A DNA stretch of 64,000 nt from Enhydrobacter aerosaccus (GTDB taxonomy: Bacteria > Pseudomonadota > Alphaproteobacteria > Reyranellales > Reyranellaceae). Both the position numbers and the translations under genes were made by a program. Under the pieces are notes generated by a model. The model was not told the origin of the DNA and did not search any database. It worked only from the letters and a program-made list of their open reading frames with translations. Positions within the stretch are counted from its first letter, which is position 1; each line of letters opens with the position of its first letter. Below, piece after piece: positions 8,946 through 17,916 of this stretch. The stretch covers positions 682,305-746,304 of the forward strand of contig NZ_FUWJ01000002.1 in NCBI RefSeq assembly GCF_900167455.1, written 5' to 3'.

Positions 8946-9661
8946 ATCCACCGCCCAACCTGGCGCGTCGTGCTCGCACCGATGATGACGAGCGTACGCA
9001 TATCCGCCATCGAACCGTCCGCCATGCCCAACGTTGTGCTGACGACCTTGGCCTCGCTCGTGCCGGCCGCACGGACGAACAGCACGGGAGTCGCAGCATC
9101 CTTCACCGAGCGCAGCAGGACGAAGGCTTCCGCCAGCTGACGCGGGCGTGCCTTCGATGCGGGATTGTAGAGCGCGATCACGAAATCGCCGTGCGCCGCC
9201 GCCTTCAGACGACGCTCGATCGTCGACCACGATTTCAGATTGTCCGACAGCGATATGGCACAGAAGTCGCCGCCCAGTGGCGCGCCCACTTCCGCCGCTG
9301 CCGCCAACATGGCCGTGACGCCGGGCTCGACGCGAATATCGAGCGTGCGCCAAGCCGGATCGCCCACTTCGACAGCTTCGAAGACGGCGGCAGCCATGGC
9401 AAAGACACCCGGATCGCCGCCGGAGACGACCACCACGTCCCGCCCTGCCGCCGCGAGAGACAGCGCGTGGCGGGCGCGATCGAGCTCGACCCGGTTATCC
9501 GACGCATGTCGGCACTGGCCGGCCTTCATCGCCGGGATGCGATCGAGGTAGGGGCCGTAGCCGACGAGATCGGTCGCCTTTGCAATGGCGGCCTGGGTCG
9601 CTGGCGTCATCAGTTCGGCCTTGCCTGGGCCTGTTCCCACGACCACCAGTGAGCCGCTCAC
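8915..9661 (-). CDS. cobJ: Precorrin-3B C17-methyltransferase (CobJ)
   Basis: SAM-dependent C17 methylation with ring contraction, giving precorrin-4. The protein is 248 residues. It carries 'LVVVGTGPGKAELMTP', 'DLVGYGPYLDRIP', 'VVVVSGGDPGVFAMAAAVFE' and 'ALYNPASKARP', all typical of CobJ/CbiH. The start is a GTG at 9661 overlapping the cobI stop (GTGA), which places the first methionine-equivalent directly before SGSLVV. Its last 31 bases overlap the convergent cobK. Confidence 0.93.
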   Translation of the reverse strand: MSGSLVVVGTGPGKAELMTPATQAAIAKATDLVGYGPYLDRIPAMKAGQCRHASDNRVELDRARHALSLAAAGRDVVVVSGGDPGVFAMAAAVFEAVEVGDPAWRTLDIRVEPGVTAMLAAAAEVGAPLGGDFCAISLSDNLKSWSTIERRLKAAAHGDFVIALYNPASKARPRQLAEAFVLLRSVKDAATPVLFVRAAGTSEAKVVSTTLGMADGSMADMRTLVIIGASTTRQVGRWIYTPRRERGA

Positions 9662-10416
9662 AGCCGCCTCCCCTCGCCCGGGATGAGCACCATGGCGAAA
9701 TAGGCGCCTTGCGGTTCGCCGCACTCGGCCAGCGGCAGGATGCGCTCTTCCTGCATGGTGCCGCGCTCGACATAGATGGCGCGTGACAGCAAGCCGGCGG
9801 CATCGACGGCCCGCCTGACCTTGCCGAGATTCTTGCCCACTTTCATGATCACCGCGGCATCGGTGCGGCGCAGGCGATCGACCAGCTGCTCTTCCTCCAA
9901 TGTCCCGGGCAGAACCGACAACGTATCGTTGCCCCAGGTGATGGGCACGTTGGCGCGCGTCCAGCAACCCGACATGCCCGTCACGCCGGGCACGACCTCG
10001 ACAGGAAAATCCGCCGAGAGACGACGCCACATATGCATGAACGAACCGTAGAAGAACGGGTCACCCTCGGACAGCAAGCCCACCGACTTCCCTTCGCGCA
10101 GCAATGACGCCAGCGAGGCGGCGGTCTCGCGATAGAAATGACCGATCTGGTCCTGGTAGTCGGGATGCTCGGCCGGCAGCTCGTCCGTGACAGGATATTC
10201 GAAGCGCCGTTCATCCCGGTCGTCCTTCATCAGCGGCGCGACGATCCGCCGGGCATTTCCTTGCTGGCCGCGTTTGGCGAAGAAGGCAACGACATCCACC
10301 GAGCGCAGCAGGACGGTGGCGCGCAAGGTGAGATAGCGCACATCACCCGGGCCAACACCGATGCCATAGAGCGTGCCCGCTTGCACTCCGCCCGCCAGGG
10401 CCTCCAGCGAAATCAT
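9658..10416 (-). CDS. cobI: Precorrin-2 C20-methyltransferase (CobI)
   Basis: SAM-dependent methylation of precorrin-2 at C20 to precorrin-3A, 252 residues. It shows 'LYGIGVGPGDVRYLTLRA', 'LLSEGDPFFYGSFMHMW', 'VEVVPGVTGMSGCW' and 'VIMKVGKNLGKVR', the family signatures. The ATG overlaps the cobH stop (ATGA) and the stop overlaps the GTG of cobJ, so it is coupled on both sides. Confidence 0.94.
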   Translation of the reverse strand: MISLEALAGGVQAGTLYGIGVGPGDVRYLTLRATVLLRSVDVVAFFAKRGQQGNARRIVAPLMKDDRDERRFEYPVTDELPAEHPDYQDQIGHFYRETAASLASLLREGKSVGLLSEGDPFFYGSFMHMWRRLSADFPVEVVPGVTGMSGCWTRANVPITWGNDTLSVLPGTLEEEQLVDRLRRTDAAVIMKVGKNLGKVRRAVDAAGLLSRAIYVERGTMQEERILPLAECGEPQGAYFAMVLIPGEGRRL

Positions 10417-11045
10417 TCTGCCTCGCTCGCCAGCGCATTGACCGCGGCGGCGGCCATGGCGCTGCCGCCCTTGCGGCCCTTGACGATCAGGAAGGGCACA
10501 CGGCCATCCGCTGCCAGCGCCTCTTTCGATTCCTTCGCGCCGACGAAGCCGACGGGCAGGCCGATCACGGCCGCCGGTCGCGGCGCCCCTTGATCGAACA
10601 TCTCGAGTAGGCGGAACAGGGCTGTCGGTGCATTTCCGATCACGACGAGGGAGCCGGCCAATTGGTCACGCCACAACTCCATGGCCGCCGCACTGCGCGT
10701 ATTGTCGATCTTGCGTGCCAGCTCCGGCACCGAGGGATCGTCGAGCGTGCAGATCACCGGGTTCCCGGCAGGCAAGCGCGCCCGGGTGATACCGTTTGCG
10801 ACCATCTTCGAATCGCACAGGATCGGCGCGCCCCCGATCAGCGCCCAGCGGGCATTATCGGCAAAACCGGGCGACATAACGATGTCGCGCGCGACCTCGA
10901 CCATGCCGCAGGCGTGGATGATGCGAACCGCAACCCGCTCCTCGGCCGGCGAAAAGCGCGCGAGATCGGATTCGGCGCGGATGATGGCAAAGGAGCGACG
11001 ATAGATTTCCGCGCCGTCGCGAATATAGGCGCGTGGATCAGCCAT
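10413..11045 (-). CDS. cobH: Precorrin-8X methylmutase (CobH)
   Basis: Moves the C11 methyl group to C12, converting precorrin-8X to hydrogenobyrinic acid; no cofactor is needed. The protein is 210 residues. 'RIIHACGMVEVARDIVMSPG' contains the catalytic histidine region (residue about 45), and 'GAPILCDSKMVANGITR' and 'VIGLPVGFVGAKESKEAL' are diagnostic. The ATG at 11045 overlaps the end of cobG by 8 bases. Confidence 0.94.
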   Translation of the reverse strand: MADPRAYIRDGAEIYRRSFAIIRAESDLARFSPAEERVAVRIIHACGMVEVARDIVMSPGFADNARWALIGGAPILCDSKMVANGITRARLPAGNPVICTLDDPSVPELARKIDNTRSAAAMELWRDQLAGSLVVIGNAPTALFRLLEMFDQGAPRPAAVIGLPVGFVGAKESKEALAADGRVPFLIVKGRKGGSAMAAAAVNALASEAE

Positions 11046-12225
11046 GGAGTACTGCTCGCAGTTCGTTGGATTGGATGGTTCCCTGGGGAGTGTCGCGCGT
11101 CGTACCGCGCCGGACGACATGATAGCGGCCGGCGTCGCCCACCAGGACAAGATCTGCCGGCTCCGAGCGCGCACAGCCCTTGATGCAACCGGAGACGTGG
11201 GCCGTGCCGGTCATGCCATGAGCGGCCAACCATCGGGCCGCTGCACGGCTATCCACCGTTGCCGAGTTGCAGGACGGCGCGCCTGGACAGGCGTCGACTC
11301 GCAGCAGGGGATCCCTGGAATCTACGATCAGACCGAGTTCGGCGCCGCCTTCGATCAAGCGGCCGTCTTGCACGTCGACATACAGGATACGCCAGGGCGA
11401 AAGGCGGAATTCGGATGCGCCCGCATCAGTTGCCCGCGCCGCCAGACCGCGAAGTTGTGCCGCCTCGATCTGGCCGAAAGGCACGGCAATGCCAGTCGCT
11501 CCTGGCAGCAACCCTAAGGGACGATGCTGCTTGACCTCGATGTGCCCGATCGGCTCGAGACTCGGACTCACCGCCGCAAGCAGCTCCTGCCACTGCGCCT
11601 CCGACAACTTGCGCATGCGGTTGCAGGTGCCCAGCGTCAGGAACGCCCGCGCCGCCGTCAGAGCCGCCGCCAGCGCCTCGTCCGGCGTTCCGAGGCCGAT
11701 CCATTGAGAATCGAGGCGTAGCGCGATCCGCTTACCGATAGCAGACAAGGCGATATCCACCCGCTCACCCCGGATCGATGCGACCCCGCCACCATCGACG
11801 AGCCAACCGAACTTGGCCGGCAAGCCGGCGAGCGTGCGGTCCGTCGCGAGGACCGCAGTGAGCCTGCGCGCAAGCGGCCGCACGTCGACCGCGTCCGGAT
11901 CGAGACCCGCCAGCGGCCCCACCATGATGTTGCGCGCAGCTTCCGTCTCGACATCGCGGTCCAGAAGGCCGAGTGCGTTCAGGGCCGCATGCAATTCCGG
12001 CAGCGCATCGTGAGGCAATCCGCGGATCTGGAGATTGGCCCGTCGCGTCAGTTCAAGATGCCCGTTGCCCAGCCGGTCGGCGATGTCCGCAAGCGCGCTC
12101 GCCTGCGACAGAGTGAAGGCGCCGATCCACGGCCGCACACGGGCGATCCATCCGTCGCCGCTTTCCATCGGCCGCAGGGCGCCGGGACACCAGCCCTTCA
12201 CGGAGGGAGCGACGACCGCACTCAC
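11038..12225 (-). CDS. cobG: Precorrin-3B synthase (CobG)
   Basis: Oxygen-dependent hydroxylation at C20 and gamma-lactone formation, the defining step of the aerobic cobalamin route. The 395-residue protein is built like half of a sulfite/nitrite reductase. Two ferredoxin-like half domains precede the cluster-binding cysteines, which are seen here as 'CPGAPSC' and 'SGCIKGCARSEPADLVLVG' near residues 320-365. The GTG at 12225 overlaps the cobN stop (GTGA). Its presence shows that the organism uses the early-oxygen pathway rather than CbiG-type ring contraction or CobZ. Confidence 0.93.
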   Translation of the reverse strand: MSAVVAPSVKGWCPGALRPMESGDGWIARVRPWIGAFTLSQASALADIADRLGNGHLELTRRANLQIRGLPHDALPELHAALNALGLLDRDVETEAARNIMVGPLAGLDPDAVDVRPLARRLTAVLATDRTLAGLPAKFGWLVDGGGVASIRGERVDIALSAIGKRIALRLDSQWIGLGTPDEALAAALTAARAFLTLGTCNRMRKLSEAQWQELLAAVSPSLEPIGHIEVKQHRPLGLLPGATGIAVPFGQIEAAQLRGLAARATDAGASEFRLSPWRILYVDVQDGRLIEGGAELGLIVDSRDPLLRVDACPGAPSCNSATVDSRAAARWLAAHGMTGTAHVSGCIKGCARSEPADLVLVGDAGRYHVVRRGTTRDTPQGTIQSNELRAVLHG

Positions 12226-15200
12226 GATCCGCTCCCCATGGCATGCGCCAGTTCTTCTTTCACCGCATTGCGTCGCGGGATCCAAAGGCCTCGGGCCAGC
12301 GCGTCCTGCAAGCGGGCCACCATGGCCTCGACCGCGGCCGGGTTCGCCTTCTTCATCGCCGACAATCTGGCCTCGTCGCCAAAAAGCGCCGCGTGCGTCG
12401 CATCGAACAGATGGCTCGGAACCACCGATGCCAGGGCGGCGAAGGCGTAGAGAGCGTCGACGCCCTGCGCGATCTCGGCGACTCCACGATGGCCGTGATC
12501 CAGCATACGCTCGAGCCAGCGCGGATTGGTGAGGCGGCCGCGCACGATGCGCGCAATCTCCTCGGCCAGGCGCCGGGCTTTCGGAGCCTCGGTTGCACTG
12601 GTGTCGAGGTGGTAGAGTTCCGGCGTGTTGCCGAGCAACGCTGCCGCTGCGGCGAAGCCGCCGGCAAAATCAGCCACGCCGTCGCCATCGAGGATGTCGC
12701 GCTCGCGGTCATCCTGCGGATGCACGAGCGCGTCGGCCGCCGACACTCGATTCCGAAAGCCGTTCCCGGCAGGCCGCATGCTGTCGACGCCGCCGTACGC
12801 GTGTGTGACAGCGGACAGGTACGCCGCGCCAAGGTCGTCGCGCGAGTGCCAGACGCCGTCGAGAGCCATGTCGCCGGCTCGAGCGCCATAGTTGCCGGGT
12901 GCCGCGCCGAAGACCCGCGCCAGATCGCCGCCCTTTCGGCACGCCTCGGCCAACGGATTGTCCGCGGAGTCCTCGTCGAGCGCCGCCACGCGTTGCACGG
13001 CCATGTCGAACAGCGCGATCTGCGCTTCGAAGATGTCGCGAAAGAGTCCGGAGATGCGCAGCGTCACGTCGATCCGTGGCCGATCGAGCGCCGCCAGCGG
13101 CAGCACCTCGATTCCGATCACGCGACTGGAGGTCTTGTCCCAGGTCGGCCGTACGCCAAGATAGGCGAGAGCCTGGGCCAGATCGTCGCCTCCGGTGCGC
13201 AGCGATGCCGATGCCCAGAGATCGATGACGAGCACGCGCGGATAGTCGCCGTGATCCTGAAGATAGCGGCGGACCACCTCGTCGGCCGCACGCTTGCCGA
13301 TCGCTGCCGCCGTGGTCGTCGGAATCGCACGCGGATCGATCGAGGTGAGGTTCCGGCCGGTCGGCAGCACATCGGCGCGTCCGCGCGTCGGCGCGCCTGC
13401 CGGTCCGGGAGACACCCGCCGGCCGTCGAGCGCAGCCAGCAAGGCCCGTCGTTCCGAAACAGCACACGCCTCGAGAGCGGATTCCGGTACTCTGATGGCG
13501 TTGGCCAGAGCGCCTGCTGCGGTGGCTTCAGGCATCCGGCCGAAGATGTGCAGGCCATCGCGAATGCTGAGTTCCTTGATATCGCACAGCTGCGCATCGA
13601 GCTTGGCGATCGCGTCCCGCGCCGCTTCGCCGCGCACGAGGCCGCAGTCCGCGGCAAGCCCGTTGCTCCAGGCGCGATCGACGATCTCCTCCTCGAGATG
13701 ACGCAACCGGCGCGCATCGAGCCCATCGGCAGCCGCGTACTCCTCGATGATGCCTTCCATTTCGCCCAGGGCGCCGTGCAATCCAGCGTTTCCCAGTGGC
13801 GGTGTGAGATGGCCGATCGTGACGGCAGCCAGCCGTCGCTTGGCCTGCACCGCCTCGCCAGGGTTGTTGACGATGAAGGGATAGATGACCGGGACCGGCC
13901 CCAGCACGACCTCGGGCCAGCATTCAGTCGACAGCGCCAGCGCCTTGCCCGGCAACCACTCGAGTGTGCCGTGCGTGCCGAGATGGATCAGCGCATCGAT
14001 CCGTTCAACCTCGCGCAGCCAGGCATAGAGCGCGACATAGGCATGTCGCGGCGGGCAATTCAGATCGTGATAGCCAGACTTGCGATCGCCCGCTGCGCCG
14101 CGATTGGGTTGCAGCAGCACCAGCACCTTGCCGCAGCGACGAACGGCAAGGCGGAAATCCTGTTGGGGCTCGCCCCAGGTCTCACGCAACGCGCGTTGCA
14201 GGCTTTCCGGCAAAGCTCGGAGCTGTTCCCGGTAGAAGGCGAGCGGGATATCGATGTGTTCTACCGGTGCATCCAGCAACGCAGCGATGCCTTCGTCAGG
14301 CACGGCGGTATCGTAGCCTTCGCCCTGCAAGAGCTGCAGGATCTCCCCGGTGCTGGCGGCCGTATCGAGCCCGACTGCGTAACCGGCCCGGCCACCACGT
14401 GCAGGATAATCCGACAGGACCAGCGCCAGCCGGCGCTCCGATCGCGACGTCCGCCGCAGCTTGGTCCACGCCGATGCCAACCGCGCGACATAGTCGATGC
14501 GGTCCGGTTCCGTCACGTGACGGACCGCAGCGAATTCGAGCCGCGGATCCATCGGCATCTCGGCCTTGAACGAGACCGCTCTTGTCAGCAGCCGGCCATC
14601 CAGTTCGGGCAGGACCACATTCATGGCGAGGTCGGCGGGCGACAGGCCACGACCGGACTTGCGCCACGCCTCCTCAGCGCTTCCTGACAGAACGACCTGC
14701 AGCACCGGCACGTCCGCGGCGTCCAGCACCGTCGTGTCGTCCTCGCGCAAGGCGGAGAAGGCGGTGGTGTTGAGGATCACCGCCGGCTGCCGCGTCGCAA
14801 TGAGTTGCACAAGATCGGCCTCGATCGCCGGGTCCTTGAGACTGCTGACCGCGATGGCGACCGGCGCCAGTCCCTGGCTATCGAGCGACGCCATCAAGGC
14901 GTCAATAGGGGCCATGTCGCCGGCGATCAGATTGGCGCGATAGAAGACGATCAGGGCAGTGGGCCGGCCAGCCTGCGACGGCCCAATCACCGTCAGGGAC
15001 CCCAGCGGAACGGGCGCCGTCCACGTCGTTTCATGGCCAAGCAGAGACGCGACATATCTCAAGGCCTGGCCGAGATTGCCGGGACCGCCTTCCCGGAAGA
15101 ACCGATCGAGCAAGGCGACTGCGTCGGCAGCCATTGTCGACATCGCCGCCAGCCGCGCATCCTCGCGATCGTCGCCGGGCAGGGCCGCGAACAGGATGCC

Positions 15201-15521
15201 ATGGTCTCGTGCCGCGTCGGCAATGTGCTCCAGGCCATAACGCCAGTAATCGAGACCGCCGAGACAGCGCACGATGACGGCGCGCGCCTTGGAGACGACC
15301 TGCTCGACATAGAGGTCGACCGACATCGGATGCCGAAGCCGCTTGAGGCTCGCGAGGCGAAGCGTCGGCAGCTGCTCGGCGTCCCGTTGCCACGCCGCGG
15401 CCAATGCCGACAAATCACTGTCGGAGAAGGACAGGACAACGATGTCAGCCGGCGATTGGCCGAGGTCGATCGCAACATCGGCCTCCTCCAGATTCGCCAG
15501 CTGTGTCGCCAGAACGTGCAT
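12222..15521 (-). CDS. cobN: Cobaltochelatase subunit CobN
   Basis: Large subunit of the ATP-dependent aerobic cobalt chelatase that inserts Co(II) into hydrogenobyrinic acid a,c-diamide together with CobS and CobT. The protein is 1099 residues, at the short end for CobN. It has the CobN/magnesium chelatase H features 'LVLSDYPARGGRAGYAVGLD', 'VLLQPNRGAAGDRKSGYHD', 'HLGTHGTLEWLPGKALALS' and 'YPFIVNNPGEAVQAKRR'. The partner ATPase subunits CobS and CobT are not in this window. It begins 12 bases after the cobW stop and its own stop overlaps cobG. Confidence 0.95.
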   Translation of the reverse strand: MHVLATQLANLEEADVAIDLGQSPADIVVLSFSDSDLSALAAAWQRDAEQLPTLRLASLKRLRHPMSVDLYVEQVVSKARAVIVRCLGGLDYWRYGLEHIADAARDHGILFAALPGDDREDARLAAMSTMAADAVALLDRFFREGGPGNLGQALRYVASLLGHETTWTAPVPLGSLTVIGPSQAGRPTALIVFYRANLIAGDMAPIDALMASLDSQGLAPVAIAVSSLKDPAIEADLVQLIATRQPAVILNTTAFSALREDDTTVLDAADVPVLQVVLSGSAEEAWRKSGRGLSPADLAMNVVLPELDGRLLTRAVSFKAEMPMDPRLEFAAVRHVTEPDRIDYVARLASAWTKLRRTSRSERRLALVLSDYPARGGRAGYAVGLDTAASTGEILQLLQGEGYDTAVPDEGIAALLDAPVEHIDIPLAFYREQLRALPESLQRALRETWGEPQQDFRLAVRRCGKVLVLLQPNRGAAGDRKSGYHDLNCPPRHAYVALYAWLREVERIDALIHLGTHGTLEWLPGKALALSTECWPEVVLGPVPVIYPFIVNNPGEAVQAKRRLAAVTIGHLTPPLGNAGLHGALGEMEGIIEEYAAADGLDARRLRHLEEEIVDRAWSNGLAADCGLVRGEAARDAIAKLDAQLCDIKELSIRDGLHIFGRMPEATAAGALANAIRVPESALEACAVSERRALLAALDGRRVSPGPAGAPTRGRADVLPTGRNLTSIDPRAIPTTTAAAIGKRAADEVVRRYLQDHGDYPRVLVIDLWASASLRTGGDDLAQALAYLGVRPTWDKTSSRVIGIEVLPLAALDRPRIDVTLRISGLFRDIFEAQIALFDMAVQRVAALDEDSADNPLAEACRKGGDLARVFGAAPGNYGARAGDMALDGVWHSRDDLGAAYLSAVTHAYGGVDSMRPAGNGFRNRVSAADALVHPQDDRERDILDGDGVADFAGGFAAAAALLGNTPELYHLDTSATEAPKARRLAEEIARIVRGRLTNPRWLERMLDHGHRGVAEIAQGVDALYAFAALASVVPSHLFDATHAALFGDEARLSAMKKANPAAVEAMVARLQDALARGLWIPRRNAVKEELAHAMGSGS

Positions 15522-15533
15522 CGACGGCGCGCC

Positions 15534-16568
15534 TCAGCCCGCGACCAACGTTTGGATCGCAGTCTGGTCGAGGCCCTTCTCGCCAATCACGACCAATCGG
15601 CCACGCCGCACCTCGTCGCTCGACCAGCGACGATCGAACTGATGCTGGATGCGCGCCCCGACTCCCTGCACCAGAAGGCGCATCGGCTTGCCGGCAATAT
15701 CGACGAAGCCCTTGAGGCGCAGAATGTCGTGGGCCATCGCCGCCTTACGCAGCCGGTCGATCAGCACCTGGGGTGACTCGAAAGCAGGCAGATCGACGAT
15801 GAAGGTGTCGAAATCGTCGTGATCGTGCTCGCCCTCCAAGTCATGATGCGAAGGGCGATTGGAGAGATCGCTCTCCGCTTCCGCGCCCAGGCCCAACAGC
15901 ACGGCAACGGGCACTTGTCCGTTCTGCGCCTCCACGACCTTCACGGCGCGCGGCAAGGTCTTGCCGATCTCGCCGGTCACTGTGCTTCGCTGATCGGCAG
16001 ACAGCAGATCGGCCTTGTTCAGGATCACGAGGTCGGCGCACAGCAGCTGGTCCTCGAACACCTCCTCCAGCGGATTGTCGTGATCGAGCGACTCGTCGCT
16101 GGCCCGCTGCCGGGCGATCGCTTCGGGATCATCGGCAAAGCGGCCGGCGGCAACCGCGGCGCCGTCCACCACCGTCACCACGCCGTCCACCGTCACGCGC
16201 GAGGCGATCTCGGGCCAGTTGAATGCTTTCACCAGCGGCTTTGGCAGGGCGAGGCCCGAGGTCTCGATGACGATGTGCTCGGGCGGCGACGGACGGTCGA
16301 GCAGGTTCTTCAACGCCGGCACGAAATCGTCGGCGACCGTGCAGCACAGGCACCCATTCGCCAGCTCGACGATCGCATCCTCGGGGCAATTCTCGACCCC
16401 ACAGTTTTTCAGGATCTCGCCGTCGATGCCCACGTCGCCGAATTCGTTGACGATGACGGCAAGTCGGCGTCCCTGGGCATTCTCCAGAACGTGCCGGACA
16501 AGAGTGGTCTTTCCGGCGCCTAGGAATCCCGTGACGATGGTGCAGGGCACTTTGGCCAGCGAGCTCAT
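15534..16568 (-). CDS. cobW: CobW, G3E-family GTPase metallochaperone
   Basis: GTP-dependent metal chaperone thought to supply cobalt to the CobNST chelatase. The protein is 344 residues. Visible are the Walker A motif 'GFLGAGKT' (residues 14-21), the metal-binding 'CLCC' (Cys73, Cys75, Cys76), the guanine-specificity NKAD motif, and a histidine/acid-rich stretch ('HHDLEGEHDHDD') that may bind metal. The CobW C-terminal domain follows. The ATG overlaps the stop of the DUF1636 gene (ATGA). It is transcribed from the riboswitch-controlled promoter. Confidence 0.93.
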   Translation of the reverse strand: MSSLAKVPCTIVTGFLGAGKTTLVRHVLENAQGRRLAVIVNEFGDVGIDGEILKNCGVENCPEDAIVELANGCLCCTVADDFVPALKNLLDRPSPPEHIVIETSGLALPKPLVKAFNWPEIASRVTVDGVVTVVDGAAVAAGRFADDPEAIARQRASDESLDHDNPLEEVFEDQLLCADLVILNKADLLSADQRSTVTGEIGKTLPRAVKVVEAQNGQVPVAVLLGLGAEAESDLSNRPSHHDLEGEHDHDDFDTFIVDLPAFESPQVLIDRLRKAAMAHDILRLKGFVDIAGKPMRLLVQGVGARIQHQFDRRWSSDEVRRGRLVVIGEKGLDQTAIQTLVAG

Positions 16569-16957
16569 GCGATCTCCTTTGCGACGACCGGCAGCGGCGG
16601 AATGCGCGCGATGGTGTTCTTGCGGACATGCTCCGGGCGGCTTCGCCAGGCCGGAAGGCCATCGGTGGCCTCGCGGTGCAGACGCGCGAAAGCCAGCATG
16701 TCGGCGGCATGCTGCTCGGGATCGAGCTGGCCGATCACGTAGGTCCACTTGCCAGGTGCCGATACCGCGGCCGTGCAGCCGCGCTGGCAATTCGACAGGC
16801 ATTCGACAGGAACGACCGCGAGGCCCTCGGCACCCTGCCGCAGCGACTCGAACAGCTGCGCCCCTGGTCGGGGCTCCTGTGCGTCGTCGCGGCCCGCACG
16901 GCATGTCACGCAGACGAACAGCGTGGTAGGCGGTCGATCGAGCAAAGCCAAACGCAT
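16565..16957 (-). CDS. DUF1636 family metal-binding protein, first gene of the riboswitch-controlled cob operon
   Basis: Protein of about 130 residues of the DUF1636 family, often found beside cobW/cobN and proposed to bind metal or an iron-sulfur cluster. Cysteines occur in 'TTLFVCVTCRAG' and 'VECLSNCQRGCTAAVS', consistent with thioredoxin-like [2Fe-2S] or metal ligation. The biochemical role is not established. The start is uncertain: GGAGG directly abuts the ATG at 16957, whereas it lies 6 bases before an in-frame TTG at 16951. The 5' region carries a cobalamin riboswitch. The stop overlaps the cobW start. Confidence 0.8.
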   Translation of the reverse strand: MRLALLDRPPTTLFVCVTCRAGRDDAQEPRPGAQLFESLRQGAEGLAVVPVECLSNCQRGCTAAVSAPGKWTYVIGQLDPEQHAADMLAFARLHREATDGLPAWRSRPEHVRKNTIARIPPLPVVAKEIA

Positions 16958-17081
16958 CCTCCGTCGTTTGCGTCCCGTGAGGGGTCCGCTTGCTGCCACT
17001 CCGACGGAGCCCAAAGCGCGATCGGCTTCGGGTTGGCCTGGCCTTCGCGACTCCCCGCGCGAGGCTCGGATGCGGCATTAC

Positions 17082-17246
17082 GCGACGGCAGGTTTCCTGG
17101 CTCTCGGGTCGCCGCCTCCGACCACCTTCCCGGGTTCCCTTGCGGTACTTCCAGTGGCTTCCTGGCCGTCAGCTCGCCGACTACAGTTGCGGGGGCAGCC
17201 GCGGATTGAACCGCGTTCCCTTTTCATCCCCGAAGGGCACCGTCGC
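17082..17246 (-). ncRNA. Cobalamin (AdoCbl) riboswitch
   Basis: Read on the minus strand, the segment shows the conserved cobalamin aptamer elements in order. A closing P1 stem pairs GCGACGG (from 17246) with CCGTCGC (ending 17082). Between its arms come GGGAA, then the 'GCTGCCCCCGCAACTGT' core, 'GCCACTG', 'GGGAAGG' and finally the B12 box 'GAGCCAGGAAACCTGCC'. About 124 bases of leader follow before the DUF1636 start, enough for an expression platform. Cobalamin binding would switch off the downstream cob genes. Confidence 0.95.
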
Positions 17247-17250
17247 CCGC

Positions 17251-17279
17251 TTGATAGGAGCCGCCCGCCTTGATGACAA
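17251..17279 (-). promoter_or_regulatory. Sigma-70-type promoter driving the riboswitch transcript
   Basis: On the minus strand a -35 TTGTCA (17279-17274) and a -10 TATCAA (17256-17251) are separated by exactly 17 bases. The predicted transcription start, 7-8 bases downstream near 17244, falls at the first bases of the riboswitch P1 stem. This agreement supports the assignment. Confidence 0.6.
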
Positions 17280-17304
17280 GGGCTTTGCCGTCCATTTTGG
17301 TCGC

Positions 17305-17916
17305 ATGACGACAGCAAATGACGAGCAGACGCGCCACAAGGCCAAAATGGCCAATCGCAAGGCGATCCAGGACGCGGAGGTCGCGGCCAAGACTGTCGAG
17401 AAGGGCCTCCTGATCGTCCATACCGGCAAGGGGAAGGGCAAATCCACGGCCGCCTTCGGCCTGATGCTGCGGGCCCTGGGCCGGGGCTTCCGCTGCGGTG
17501 TCGTTCAATTCGGCAAGGGGGCGTGGCAATCCGGCGAGCGGACGGCCATCGAGCGATTCGGCGATCAGGTCGAATGGCACACGCTGGGCGAGGGCTTCAC
17601 CTGGGAGACGCAGGACCGCCAGCGCGATGTGGAGGCCGCGCGACGCGCCTGGGCCGCAACCCGGAAACTCATGGCCGACCCCACGATCCGGCTGATCGTG
17701 CTCGACGAACTCAATATCACCCTGCGCTACGACCATCTCGACGTGACCGAGGTGGTCAGCGCCCTGCAGGCCCGGCGCAACGACCTGCACATCGTCGTCA
17801 CCGGACGCAATGCCAAGCCCGAGATGATCGACGCCGCGGACCTCGTGACGGAGATGACGCCCGTGAAGCATCATTTCGCCGCCGGCGTAAAGGCCCAGGA
17901 AGGCATCGAGTTCTGA
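17305..17916 (+). CDS. cobO: Cob(I)yrinic acid a,c-diamide adenosyltransferase (CobO/BtuR/CobA type)
   Basis: Transfers the adenosyl group of ATP to the cobalt of corrinoids, making the upper ligand. The protein is 203 residues. The P-loop '[20 protein letters not shown]' near residue 38 is the family signature, and '[14 protein letters not shown]' and '[16 protein letters not shown]' follow in the standard order. No strong Shine-Dalgarno is visible before the ATG at 17305. It is divergent from the riboswitch operon, and its promoter must overlap the riboswitch region. Its stop shares a base with the cobQ start (TGATG). Confidence 0.94.
   Translation: MTTANDEQTRHKAKMANRKAIQDAEVAAKTVEKGLLIVHTGKGKGKSTAAFGLMLRALGRGFRCGVVQFGKGAWQSGERTAIERFGDQVEWHTLGEGFTWETQDRQRDVEAARRAWAATRKLMADPTIRLIVLDELNITLRYDHLDVTEVVSALQARRNDLHIVVTGRNAKPEMIDAADLVTEMTPVKHHFAAGVKAQEGIEF

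Noticed and set aside
12243..14687. An 814-codon open frame on the plus strand inside cobN
   Set aside because: It is fully antisense to cobN, whose conserved motifs fix the coding strand; long shadow frames are expected at this GC content and the translation is Arg/Gln/His-rich without recognisable motifs.
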